42,815 bases of DNA, taken from positions 1 through 42,815 of the forward strand of contig JAHBWU010000026.1 in NCBI GenBank assembly GCA_019636835.1, written 5' to 3'. The position numbers and the translations under genes were made by a program. This document shows, piece by piece, positions 34,315 to 42,447 of the stretch. Each line of letters starts with the position of its first letter. The stretch's first letter is position 1. The notes below the pieces were generated by a model, which saw only the letters and a list, made by a program, of their open reading frames with translations, was not told the DNA's origin and made no database searches. The DNA comes from Nitrospira sp. GTDB lineage: Bacteria; Nitrospirota; Nitrospiria; Nitrospirales; Nitrospiraceae.

Positions 34315-35313
34315 ATGCGCGCCTGGTTGATGGACTCCTATGCCGGAGTTGAACAGTTGCGGCTTGGCGAGGTGCCGGACCCTCAGCCAGGCCCGGCCGA
34401 GGTGCTGCTCAAAGTGAGGTATGCCGCGCTCAATCCGGCTGATGCATTTCTGGCGCAGGGACTCTATCCGGCCGAACCACCTCTACCACATATTCTTGGA
34501 CGTGATGGGGTGGGAGACGTCGAGATCGTAGAATCGCGTGCGGGAAACATCTGCGTGGGTGACACAGTCGGGATTTTGCGCTGTGAGACAGGAGTGGAAA
34601 CGCCGGGAACGCTGGCCGAGAAGGTCGTCGTGCCCGCGGAAAGTCTGGTCCGAATTCCAGACGGCTGGTCCCTCGAAGAGATGGCCGGCGCCCCGTTGGT
34701 TTTCTTAACCGCCTGGCAGTCCTTGACACAGTGGAACGATCCGCCTGCCCCTCCACCGGGAAAATCCGTCCTCCTCGTGACCGGTGCGTCAGGCGGAGTC
34801 GGTGTCGCATCAGTGATGCTCGGGAAATCGATGGACTTGATCGTGGTGGCTTTATCACGTAACGCGGAAAAGAGAACCAAGCTGAAGACGCTCGGAGCTG
34901 ATGTCGTGTTTGATCCAGCGGACAAGAACCTAGTGAAGACCATATCCGCTGTGATCAGTCCGAAGAAGGTGGATCTGGCTGTGGACTGCGTTGGCGGCAA
35001 ACTCTTACCTCAAGTCATTGCCCTTCTCGGTTATGGCGGAACGATCAGCGTCGTCGGAAGGAGTGGAGGCACGGTCCAAGAATTCAATACGGCGACGTTG
35101 TTATTCCGCCGCATTCGCATAGGCGGCGTCTCAGTCGGTGACTATACAGCACAGGCAGCTCAGACTGCGTGGAAGGAGATTGTCGGTCGGCTGAATGCTA
35201 TAGGACAGCGGCCACAGGTCGACCGCATCGTTTCATTCGAGGAAGTCCAGAAAGGATTCGCGCGATTGGCGCAAGGCCCGATGGGGAAAGTAGTGGTGCG
35301 GGTGGCCGGCTAA
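34315..35313 (+). CDS. Zinc-independent quinone oxidoreductase-like MDR protein
   Basis: An NADPH-dependent medium-chain dehydrogenase/reductase of 332 residues. The N-terminal GroES-like domain contains YAALNPADAFLAQGLYP and GRDGVGDVEIVES. The nucleotide fold has LVTGASGGVGVASVMLGKS and LGADVVFDPADK. The catalytic and structural zinc cysteines of alcohol dehydrogenases are absent, which places it with quinone oxidoreductases and enoyl reductases. It lies 70 nt after the second acyl-CoA dehydrogenase and ends the plus-strand run. A role in reducing unsaturated or quinoid products is possible but not shown. The convergent VIT1-like gene follows. Confidence 0.82.
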   Translation: MRAWLMDSYAGVEQLRLGEVPDPQPGPAEVLLKVRYAALNPADAFLAQGLYPAEPPLPHILGRDGVGDVEIVESRAGNICVGDTVGILRCETGVETPGTLAEKVVVPAESLVRIPDGWSLEEMAGAPLVFLTAWQSLTQWNDPPAPPPGKSVLLVTGASGGVGVASVMLGKSMDLIVVALSRNAEKRTKLKTLGADVVFDPADKNLVKTISAVISPKKVDLAVDCVGGKLLPQVIALLGYGGTISVVGRSGGTVQEFNTATLLFRRIRIGGVSVGDYTAQAAQTAWKEIVGRLNAIGQRPQVDRIVSFEEVQKGFARLAQGPMGKVVVRVAG

Positions 35314-35352
35314 TGTGAATCCTGATGGTGTAAGTCAAGCGGGCGCTGTAAC

Positions 35353-35381
35353 AAAGAGGTCTAAAGCCCATCACTCTTTTT
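35353..35381. terminator. Weak bidirectional terminator candidate
   Basis: AAAGAG (35353-35358) and CTCTTT (35374-35379) are complementary with a 15-nt loop, followed by Ts, between two converging genes. The stem is short and overlaps the VIT1-like stop codon, so this is a weak call. Confidence 0.3.
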
Positions 35382-35874
35382 ATTCCTCCCACGCTTCTAT
35401 CCAATTCCCGACATAATAAGAAAGCATCACCACGCACAACACGATGAACAGATGCTCGGCAATCACCGCCCAGGGCGCGATCCCTTGGCTACGCGCCAGG
35501 AAGAAACTGAGGACTGCGATCAGGGAAAGGCCCCAGAGGACGCTCGCAAGAATTGCAATCGGCAGCGGAGCCGCGAGTATCGGCACGATGAAGCTCAACG
35601 CGATGATAAATTTGGCGATGAAAGTCGCGATAGTCGATTCCCAAACGTGGGCTGTCGAACCGGTGTTCTTCGATTCTTCCGAAAGATGGATGCCCATAGC
35701 ATCCGACAGGGAGTCCGCAATGGCAATGGTGAGAATCCCACCGAGAACAACGGCTTTCGAATGCGTGCCTGAGTTCAGCCCCACCATCAGTCCAAGAGTG
35801 GTAATCACGCCGGAGGTCAAACCGAACGTAAACCCGGTCTTGACTGATGACCGAACTCGCCAAGCCTTGATCAT
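35380..35874 (-). CDS. VIT1/CCC1-family membrane protein
   Basis: A small integral membrane protein of 164 residues with about five hydrophobic segments. It matches the vacuolar iron transporter-like (VIT1/CCC1) family. The first segment, FTFGLTSGVITTLGLMVGLN, carries the family's GxxxGxxTTLGLxxGL pattern, and IADSLSDAMGIHLSEES corresponds to the conserved ADxxSxxxGxYLSxxS helix. Iron or manganese transport is the family function, but the protein is shorter than eukaryotic VIT1 (about 230-250) and lacks the cytosolic metal-binding loop. Its start overlaps the upstream alcohol dehydrogenase stop (ATGA), so they are co-transcribed. Confidence 0.78.
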   Translation of the reverse strand: MIKAWRVRSSVKTGFTFGLTSGVITTLGLMVGLNSGTHSKAVVLGGILTIAIADSLSDAMGIHLSEESKNTGSTAHVWESTIATFIAKFIIALSFIVPILAAPLPIAILASVLWGLSLIAVLSFFLARSQGIAPWAVIAEHLFIVLCVVMLSYYVGNWIEAWEE

Positions 35875-36929
35875 GGCTCAACTGCGACTTTCATCACACC
35901 ATCCATTCGCTCGCCGAAGATGCGGTAGCCTTCATGAATATTGTCGAGCGAAACTCTGTGTGTAAGAAGGGGGGGTAAGTCCACCCGTTTCCGTCGTATG
36001 ACCTCCATAAGACGCCCCATCCGTTCTTTCCCCTCTGGACATAAGGTCGTGACAATACGGTAGTCGCCGATACCGGCTGCAAATGCGTCGTACGGAATGT
36101 TCAACTTGCCTGAATAGACGCCCAAGCTCGATAACGTGCCGCCGGGCCTTAAGCACCGCAATGTATTCTTGAATGTATCCTGGCTTCCCAAGGCTTCGAT
36201 GGCCACATCTGCACCGCCGCTCGTGAGGCGCTTCACTTCTGAGACTACGTCCAGAGTTCGATAATCGAGCGCAATATCGACTCCCATTCGCTTGGCCATT
36301 CGCAAACGCGCGTCGTCCCCGTCGATACCGATCACAAGAGACGCGCCCATGAGCTTCGCGCCTATCGCGGCACAAATCCCGATCGGTCCCTGTGCGAATA
36401 CGGCCACCGCATCGCCGATGCGGACGCTTCCCGATTCCGCTCCACTGAAACCGGTCGACGCAATATCGGCCAGCAAGACTACTTGCTCGTCACTCAGCTC
36501 ATCCGGAATCTTGGTGAGATTAGCCTGGGCATAAGGGACCGACAGGTATTCCGCCTGTGCCCCATTGATTGTATTTCCGAGCCGCCAGCCGCCTCGTAGC
36601 CTTCACCATGGCCGCACTGCGATAGGTGTCCGGACAAGCAGGCACGTCATTGGCCGCACGGCGTGATTGCTCCTATCAACACTCGGTCACCGACCTCGTA
36701 ACCGGTGACACCTCCACCGAGTTCCGCGATGACGCCGACGGCGTTCGTGCCCGATGATGAGGCCCGGTTTGACAGGATATTCACCCCGCACAATGTGCAA
36801 ATCCGTTCCACAGATCGTCGTCAGCGTGACCTGCACCAAGGCCTCACCCGGTCCCGGTGCCGGGATGGGTAGACGCTCAATACTGGACCGTCCGACACCC
36901 TGAAAGACGTGCGCGCGCATGGTTTTCAT
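35871..36929 (-). pseudogene. Zinc-dependent alcohol dehydrogenase, interrupted by several frameshifts
   Basis: An MDR-family alcohol dehydrogenase resembling the tdh/adhP group. The ATG at 36929 follows GGAGGTGGG. The N-terminus holds the catalytic cysteine region TTICGTDLHIVRGEYPVKPG and GHE. Between about 36550 and 36740 the expected sequence (ELGGGVTGYEVGDRVLIGAITPCG, a cysteine-containing loop, GHLSQCGHG, GGWRLGNTINGAQAEYL) is spread over more than one frame. From 36476 on the Rossmann domain is intact (GDAVAVFAQGPIGICAAIGA). At least three indels are needed, in the zinc-loop region. It may be a pseudogene or a local consensus error. It is not clearly linked to the catabolic operons. Confidence 0.75.
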
Positions 36930-36942
36930 TTCCCACCTCCAA

Positions 36943-37125
36943 TCAGATCAAGGGTTCATCAGTCCGCCAGGAAGAAGTCTTCAAGTCGTGATCGAGCAAG
37001 CCGGATGCCATGCCTCTCCATTTATCAATCCAAGCGTTATCCGAAAAATCCCATCGTTCCAGGCGGATCTTCGTGGCGTTTTGTCCCAGGGTGGGGATCT
37101 TGTCATCACTCTCGTTCGCAGTCAT
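36943..37125 (-). CDS. Possible 60-residue protein
   Basis: A short hydrophilic open frame directly upstream of the alcohol dehydrogenase (13 nt). The ATG at 37125 has AGGA about nine nt upstream; the frame opens earlier but without a better start. The protein contains four tryptophans in RLERWDFSDNAWIDKWRG and SSWRTDEP. I recognise no family. No other gene occupies this strand, and its position ahead of the alcohol dehydrogenase suggests co-transcription, but it could be chance. Confidence 0.35.
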   Translation of the reverse strand: MTANESDDKIPTLGQNATKIRLERWDFSDNAWIDKWRGMASGLLDHDLKTSSWRTDEPLI

Positions 37126-37334
37126 AGCGACGTTTCCTGCTACCTCACTCCAACCACATGATGTCCACGCCATGACAATGGTCTAACAGAAACCAGAACC
37201 CGGTACCGTTCGCCGACAACATTGTGCTCGACATCTTCCATCACCCCTGATACTGTGCCGCCTCGGTATTCAGGTACCAGCGACACATTCGAAACCACGA
37301 TCGCTTTTGGGAGAGAACACTGCGATTCGGTTGT
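37126..37334. other. Intergenic, no gene recognised
   Basis: This stretch precedes the cytochrome c gene. It has no convincing open frame on either strand. It presumably carries the divergent promoters of the cytochrome gene and of the 60-residue frame and alcohol dehydrogenase, but I see no clear consensus hexamers. Confidence 0.4.
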
Positions 37335-37709
37335 ATGAGAATCGTGGGTGCTGCAATGAGACTGGTTAGCTCCGTGGTCTTTTTCACATTGATGACGGCA
37401 GGTGCGCTATCCATGCCTGCGGATGGAAAAGCGACCTCTCAATCCGGATCAGATCGGATGGCGAAGGGAAAACAGGTCTACGTTAGGCATTGCGCCGGTT
37501 GTCATGGCTCCGAAGGAACAGGAGACGGGTACAGGATTCTCGGTGCAGATCCGGCAAATCTTACATCGCCGGCGATACAAAACAAATCGGATGCGGCCCT
37601 TCTCAGTTCCATCCATCAGGGAAAGGCAACCATGCCTTCATGGAACATTCGTCTCTCCCAGCAGGACGCGCGCGATGTACTTACGTATGTGCGGACTCTT
37701 GCCAAGTAA
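37335..37709 (+). CDS. Exported c-type cytochrome, single haem
   Basis: A small periplasmic electron carrier of 124 residues. A hydrophobic signal sequence covers about residues 8-26 (MRLVSSVVFFTLMTAGALS). The haem motif CAGCH is at 53-57. The probable axial methionine is Met100 in KATMPSW, giving the class I cytochrome c layout with GTGDGYRILGADPANLTSP between them. The start could also be the ATG at 37356, which leaves a more usual signal peptide. It converges with the cupredoxin gene 37 nt away; both are likely periplasmic redox proteins. Confidence 0.85.
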   Translation: MRIVGAAMRLVSSVVFFTLMTAGALSMPADGKATSQSGSDRMAKGKQVYVRHCAGCHGSEGTGDGYRILGADPANLTSPAIQNKSDAALLSSIHQGKATMPSWNIRLSQQDARDVLTYVRTLAK

Positions 37710-37746
37710 CCATACTCGAAACTGAAACGCCCTATCTCTTCCACGG

Positions 37747-38169
37747 CTACACCGCTTCCACATTGAGCAAGAGAAACTCGCCCTTCATGTTCGGATGGAT
37801 CGAGCACCGAAATTCATGCCGTCCGGGACGTGACATCTCGAATTGGATCGTCGCGTCGCGCTTCGCGTCCAGATAGACACCGCTCAAGCCACGTCCATAG
37901 ACAATTACGCCGTCCCTCTCTATCTTGGCCGGGATCCCCTCGAACATGGCTGACCCGAAATCATGACGCTCCTTGTCCTCGTTCCGAATGCGGATGATCG
38001 TGGGCAATCCCAGGCGCAACGCCGGCTGTTTGGTGACGAACTGAAAATCTCTGATCGTCACCTCCACGACTTGCTCATTGTTCCCGAACAAGGGCCGGGC
38101 GGTATATACACCCAACCCTACCATCAGCGCGAGCATCATGCCGCCCATCCACATTCCGTTTATCCTCAT
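37747..38169 (-). CDS. Membrane-anchored cupredoxin-domain protein
   Basis: An exported copper-binding protein of 140 residues. The N-terminus has a hydrophobic segment (about 7-24) acting as signal or anchor, followed by a small beta-sandwich. Type 1 copper ligands are present: His69 in RHDFGS, then Cys122, His125 and Met128 in FRCSIHPNMKG. The start at 38169 follows AGAAGGG and lies 3 nt after the universal stress protein stop. A longer frame running through the stress protein gene was rejected. It may accept or donate electrons for the cytochrome encoded convergently, or act in copper handling. Confidence 0.82.
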   Translation of the reverse strand: MRINGMWMGGMMLALMVGLGVYTARPLFGNNEQVVEVTIRDFQFVTKQPALRLGLPTIIRIRNEDKERHDFGSAMFEGIPAKIERDGVIVYGRGLSGVYLDAKRDATIQFEMSRPGRHEFRCSIHPNMKGEFLLLNVEAV

Positions 38170-38171
38170 CG

Positions 38172-38678
38172 CTATTTTCCCTTCTCTGGTGAGAGTACGT
38201 TGAGTAGTGCCGGTAGCGGCACCGTAAGGACCGGACAGCCTGCGGTTCTCACAACTTTCTCCGCCGTGCTTCCAAAGAATAGTTTGTCGACGCTGCCTGC
38301 GCGAACCCCGTAGGTGCCCATCACAATCAGATCGATGGGCTGGGTGCGAGCCACCTTGGCAATTTCCATAAACGGGGCGCCTTCCAGAATGAGTCTGGCG
38401 CAATTCACGCCTTTGGCTTCTCCGGATTCCAAGAGGCGTCGAAGGTTTGACCGCGCGTGATGCCGAAGACGCCGGCGTTGAGCCGCGCCGTCGGACGGAA
38501 CCGCTGAGAGCCCCAAACGCTGGAGGGTAGCCACTATGCTCATATCGATGACATGCAGCACGACGACGGCCGACCCGGACATGCGCGCAAGACGGCACCC
38601 GATCCGAAACGCCTCGTTCGAACAGGGGGAAAAATCGACCGGCAACAAAATCTGATTGAACAGCGTCGTCTCGCCCAT
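38172..38678 (-). CDS. Universal stress protein (UspA family)
   Basis: A cytoplasmic Usp-domain protein of 168 residues from the ATG at 38678, which is preceded by GGGGGAGG; an earlier start at 38708 is less likely. ILLPVDFSPCSNEAF is the N-terminal strand and phosphate region. GTYGVRAGSVDKLFFGSTAE matches the ATP-binding pattern G-x2-G-x9-GS, so it probably binds ATP. VVLHVID and AGCPVLTVP are also typical. It is translated just before the cupredoxin gene, suggesting a shared stress or redox response. Confidence 0.88.
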   Translation of the reverse strand: MGETTLFNQILLPVDFSPCSNEAFRIGCRLARMSGSAVVVLHVIDMSIVATLQRLGLSAVPSDGAAQRRRLRHHARSNLRRLLESGEAKGVNCARLILEGAPFMEIAKVARTQPIDLIVMGTYGVRAGSVDKLFFGSTAEKVVRTAGCPVLTVPLPALLNVLSPEKGK

Positions 38679-39062
38679 GGGCCTCCCCCACATCACATAC
38701 GTGAGCAAGCACGGTGCCGATTACTCTCCGCACCGCTGGTCGCAATAAATCCAACTAAAATGAGTCTTGGCCGTACGTTTGTTTACGACTCGCCGGGGCC
38801 AGTTGCTACAATTCGTCGCCGTAAACTGTGGCAGAAATCGTCATTCTAAGAGTTTTAGTCTTGTCGTAGGTCTGCATTCTCAAGCTGTGTGTTTTGTGCT
38901 GCATCGTGCGTGATAGTTAGCTCGTGGTATTGCGTTAGACCAAAGACGGTGGATATGCTGAACCGCTCGGAAGCCGTCTTAAGGGATTGCCATCGGTTGG
39001 CAGTCTCTCGGAGGTATGGTCCTGATACACGCAACGCTGACCACATAAAGTAAGACTGGAGC
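38679..39062. other. Intergenic, no gene recognised
   Basis: This 384-nt gap separates the stress protein (minus strand) from the small membrane protein (plus strand). Short open frames occur on the minus strand, but none has a recognisable family or a good ribosome-binding site. It should contain the divergent promoters. I saw no strong repeat or hairpin. Confidence 0.4.
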
Positions 39063-39443
39063 ATGCTCTTGGATTCACTTATCACCTGGACAAAGGTCGT
39101 ATATGCCCTACACGCATTCAGCCTGCTTACCGGCATCATCGGCACGGCCACGGTGGTCGGCGCATTCCTCACCGGATGGCCTTCAATCATCGCGGTCATT
39201 CTGAACTACATCAAGCGGAGCGAGGCTCGTGGCACCTGGCTTGAATCACACTTTCGCTGGCAGATCCGAACGTTCTGGTTCGGACTACTCTGGATGTCGC
39301 TCTGCGTGGCCTTCATCATCATGACCTTTGGGATCGGCCTCCTCTTCATGTGGCTGCCGATCACTCTGGTCGGACTCTGGTTCGTGTACCGGATCGTTCG
39401 CGGCTGGGTAACTCTTAGCGACGGTCGGCCAATGTACGTGTGA
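39063..39443 (+). CDS. Small membrane protein, DUF4870-like
   Basis: A 126-residue integral membrane protein with three or four hydrophobic segments (about 12-36, 68-85, 85-110). ARGTWLESHFRWQIRTFWFG is a pattern shared by many small proteobacterial membrane proteins of unknown function, related to DUF4870. The ATG is at 39063. It stands alone: the gene on the left is divergent and the next on the right is convergent. No function can be given. Confidence 0.68.
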   Translation: MLLDSLITWTKVVYALHAFSLLTGIIGTATVVGAFLTGWPSIIAVILNYIKRSEARGTWLESHFRWQIRTFWFGLLWMSLCVAFIIMTFGIGLLFMWLPITLVGLWFVYRIVRGWVTLSDGRPMYV

Positions 39444-39646
39444 GTTTAACGGTCCTCATGAACATATTACTTCCGGGGCTTAGTCTTGCGTGCTTCTTTG
39501 ATAGGGTTCCTGTGAAAGCGCTCTCAAAAGCGGATGCGTCGTATCAGCGGCCGATCAAGATCGACGGAACGGCCCCCCGGCGGTGAAAAACACTCACTGG
39601 TGAATCGACCATCCTTCGACGTCGACGTCATTCGGATGCCAGCAGC

Positions 39647-41095
39647 CTAAGGAGGATCGACCCTGAGGGTGGTCGAACTCATAATTGGCTGTATTCCTGG
39701 GCGCTCCAGCACGATTCTATAGAGGCCCGGCGCGATCCCCGGGATCCTGAAGGTTATTTTTTGATCGTCCGTGGCAGGGGGACCAACCTGTATTGGCGAC
39801 GACCCTGGCTGCAGGACAAGGGACACGATCACCCCGGTAAATCCGCATCCGATGATTGTGATCTCCTCGGTAGGGCGGCCATGTGACGGTGCAATCGCGC
39901 CGATGGTCGGCGTCGCACAACACACTGGCATTTGAAGCGGCGGCATGGTCGCGATCGTTAAGGACCCGGTCGGAAAATTATTGGCCGTTGGATTCGTGAA
40001 ATCCACCCGACAGGCATTCTGGCGCGTAATGGCCGCCGCTTTGGCCGTGCCAAGCGTGATATCGGAAGCCGTGATACGTCCCAATCCGGAACCGATCACG
40101 ATGACTGTTTCGCCCCCGGGAATATTGCAGGACGGGACAAAAGAACGGAGTCTCGGCGTATCGCAGGCATCGCCAAGTTCGCCGCCAGGTTCGCCGGCAT
40201 CGCAATTTGCCTGATCTGGATTCGACACGGTCGGGCAGTTGTCGATCTTGTCGTTCACTCCGTCGCCGTCGCCATCACCGGGCGCCAATTCGATGAACGT
40301 TGAATTGCTGTCGTTCGAGCTTTGTGGATCACCTGCGATCGGCGTCGTGATCGAGGCTTGAACGATATACGTCCCCCAAGGAAGGTTACGTGTATCCCAC
40401 GTGATGTTAGGTTCAGTGGCGGTCGGTACGACACGCTCCGCGCCGGAGGGTAAATTCGTCACATGCGCAATCGATGTGGAGAGAGATTGTCCGCCCGGGC
40501 CTAACGTTCTGACGGTCACGTCAAACGTTTCGTCATTCACCCCGTTATTTTTTGCAATAAAGCGGATGTTCGCTTGATCGCCCACCCGCAGCATGGCCGG
40601 TGCAACCTGCACCTCACCAATGCCGACTTCGTGTTGTCCGTTGAAGACGGTGAAATCACCGGTACAGGTGGCAACGTCCTCGATGGCCTCCAGTTTGTTC
40701 AATCCATCCTTGAACAACCGGGTGGTACAAGTCGTGTGCCATTCGTGTTGATTTGTGCCGGAATGCCGGGCGCTTATTTCAAAGTCCCAGGTGCCTGTTC
40801 CTATAATGGTTGAATCGGTCGGGAAGTCGAATTCTACTGTCCGAAGTTGTGACAAGGGGGCCGGTTGAACTCTCTTCTGGTCCTCAGGGATCGTGCCTGT
40901 CGCCTGATTGCCGCGCTCATCTAACTTTCGCACGGCTCTGACTTTGACGTCTGCTGTTCCCTCTTGAACGATCACCACAGAGACCCGCACTCTCGCGCTG
41001 ACCGGCGGCGGTGGATCCGGTACAGTTAGATCCCGGCACGCCGCGAGAAGCAGCACCAGGCAGCCCAAGCCGAAGAGGGCTTTCCAGCGGCTCAT
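39647..41095 (-). CDS. Lipoprotein with CARDB-like, calcium-repeat and TIG-like parts
   Basis: A surface or periplasmic lipoprotein of 482 residues. The signal peptide ends in the lipobox LLAAC, with Cys20 as the lipidated residue. After a low-complexity DPPPP stretch come a beta-rich part (40-150), a CARDB-like domain (about 160-270, VGDQANIRFIAKNNGVND), an acidic thrombospondin type 3-like calcium repeat (273-311, GDGDGDGVNDKIDNCP and GDACD), and two IPT/TIG-like segments (about 315-480). The domain set suggests adhesion or extracellular scaffold functions. I chose the ATG at 41095; a start at 41125 would overlap the previous gene. It is the last of a set of exported proteins on this strand. 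Confidence 0.75.
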   Translation of the reverse strand: MSRWKALFGLGCLVLLLAACRDLTVPDPPPPVSARVRVSVVIVQEGTADVKVRAVRKLDERGNQATGTIPEDQKRVQPAPLSQLRTVEFDFPTDSTIIGTGTWDFEISARHSGTNQHEWHTTCTTRLFKDGLNKLEAIEDVATCTGDFTVFNGQHEVGIGEVQVAPAMLRVGDQANIRFIAKNNGVNDETFDVTVRTLGPGGQSLSTSIAHVTNLPSGAERVVPTATEPNITWDTRNLPWGTYIVQASITTPIAGDPQSSNDSNSTFIELAPGDGDGDGVNDKIDNCPTVSNPDQANCDAGEPGGELGDACDTPRLRSFVPSCNIPGGETVIVIGSGLGRITASDITLGTAKAAAITRQNACRVDFTNPTANNFPTGSLTIATMPPLQMPVCCATPTIGAIAPSHGRPTEEITIIGCGFTGVIVSLVLQPGSSPIQVGPPATDDQKITFRIPGIAPGLYRIVLERPGIQPIMSSTTLRVDPP

Positions 41096-41108
41096 GAATC
41101 TTCGCCTG

Positions 41109-41735
41109 TTAACGGAAGTGCACATCAGCTCTTATCTCAACAAAGCCGGCTTGCAGCGACAATCGGTGGTGTTCACTGGCCAGGACCAGGGTACGAGGTC
41201 CGCTCGGCGATTCCATCTCGACGCGAATCATATCGAGAGGAATGGCAAGGACCGTGAGCGACGGCGCCAGATTCGCGTTGAACGGGATGGTGAACACAAA
41301 ACCCAAAATATTGATGGTCGCGTTTAGGGATAACGGAGCGGCAGGCCGCACCAGGAGCTGACCCGCACTTGCGTTGACCGCCATTGTGACTGGACTGGAG
41401 AGCGAAGTCGTATAAGGCAAGCCGCACATCGTCCCGCTGACGTCGCCGCGTACCGTTGCGCTATTCGGCGCAATTGTGAACTTGACGTTCGACACGGATG
41501 CCGTACCGACGCAATAAATCGGCACATCAACCGGTCCGAAGAAGCTGGGCACGGTGAAATGATACCATCCTTCACGTCGAACGGTGAGCGGCTGAAGCGC
41601 AGCGGCAAAACGGTCAAACGTGCCGGCGCTAAGTCTGATAGTGCCATCCTGGGCGGCGCCCGGGCCCGCGGTGCCGAGAGCCAGCACGATGGCCAGGCTG
41701 CACGCCTTCAGTCGTGCTCTAATTGAATCCGGCAT
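41109..41735 (-). CDS. Exported protein of unknown function
   Basis: A 208-residue protein with an N-terminal signal peptide (about 1-28, ending GAAQ). The mature part is beta-rich, with TIRLSAGTFDRFAAALQPL at the start and alternating hydrophobic strands such as ATINILGFVFTIPFNANL. It overlaps the preceding exported gene by 17 nt. It shares a general layout with that neighbour: signal, short helix with leucines, then long beta region ending in a strand near the C-terminus. I do not recognise a family; a lipid-binding TULIP-like fold is one possibility. Confidence 0.6.
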   Translation of the reverse strand: MPDSIRARLKACSLAIVLALGTAGPGAAQDGTIRLSAGTFDRFAAALQPLTVRREGWYHFTVPSFFGPVDVPIYCVGTASVSNVKFTIAPNSATVRGDVSGTMCGLPYTTSLSSPVTMAVNASAGQLLVRPAAPLSLNATINILGFVFTIPFNANLAPSLTVLAIPLDMIRVEMESPSGPRTLVLASEHHRLSLQAGFVEIRADVHFR

Positions 41736-42447
41736 CGACCTTCACCACCACTTTGCCGGGAACGTACTGGACATTCACGCTGTCAACCCTGGTCGTAATA
41801 GTCCTGCCGTTGCCGTTAAGATCAGGAACCGAAATCTTTTGCCTGCTTGTCGGAATTGTGAAACTCATGAACCGGCCAACATCTACCTCGCCCAGCAGTT
41901 CGACAATGCCCCCTTCGCTGTAGCGAATGGGGACTCTGAAACTCGAAATCGCCATGCGCAGCCGTTGCTGCGCGTAATCAAAGGTGAGGGTCGCCGGCAC
42001 GGTCTGCGCGACGTTGTACCACTTCGAGCCGATGCGATAACGAACGTTGGCGCTGAAGCTCAGCTGCTGGGAACCAACCGTGAAATGAGCTTCGGTGATC
42101 CACCACTGCCATGGGACGGGCTCGGGCGTCGGAAGAACCGCCGGCTGACCATCAGGTCCCTGGCACAGCGACATTGCCACCACTTTGTTCCCTGCCGTGA
42201 CCGGCGCGGAGGTTCCGGATGTGTGGGTGGTGCCGTACGTGCACTCCAATGTTCCGATCGGGCGGCAGTTCCAGTACCCCAGATTTGTAATGAGCCCGGT
42301 GGGCAGATACACGTCGCCCGCGCTAGGATGGCCGAGGTCACCGACCAGTTCGTTCAGTGTTTGTTCCGAAAACTCAAACTGAAAGCTCTGTGCGGCAGCG
42401 GCACTGCTGAACAGCACGACAAAGGCTGCTGCGAGTACCCACCTCAT
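41719..42447 (-). CDS. Exported protein of unknown function
   Basis: A 242-residue protein with a clear signal peptide (MRWVLAAAFVVLFSSAAAAQ, cleaved after residue 19 or 20). The mature N-terminus FQFEFSEQTLNELVGDLG resembles the opening strand-helix of some lipid-binding beta-rich proteins. The rest is beta-rich, with several cysteines (WNCRP, LECTYG, SLCQG) and RQKISVPDLNGNGRTITTRV. The start overlaps the stop of the partial gene upstream (ATGA). It is likely co-transcribed with the next exported protein and the lipoprotein. No enzymatic motif is seen. Confidence 0.62.
   Translation of the reverse strand: MRWVLAAAFVVLFSSAAAAQSFQFEFSEQTLNELVGDLGHPSAGDVYLPTGLITNLGYWNCRPIGTLECTYGTTHTSGTSAPVTAGNKVVAMSLCQGPDGQPAVLPTPEPVPWQWWITEAHFTVGSQQLSFSANVRYRIGSKWYNVAQTVPATLTFDYAQQRLRMAISSFRVPIRYSEGGIVELLGEVDVGRFMSFTIPTSRQKISVPDLNGNGRTITTRVDSVNVQYVPGKVVVKVDAGFN

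Noticed and set aside
38170..38754. Upstream extension of the cupredoxin to a 335-residue protein
   Set aside because: It is the out-of-frame shadow of the universal stress protein gene.
38855..39199. 114-codon minus-strand open frame
   Set aside because: It overlaps the membrane-protein gene on the other strand and shows no domain or good start site.
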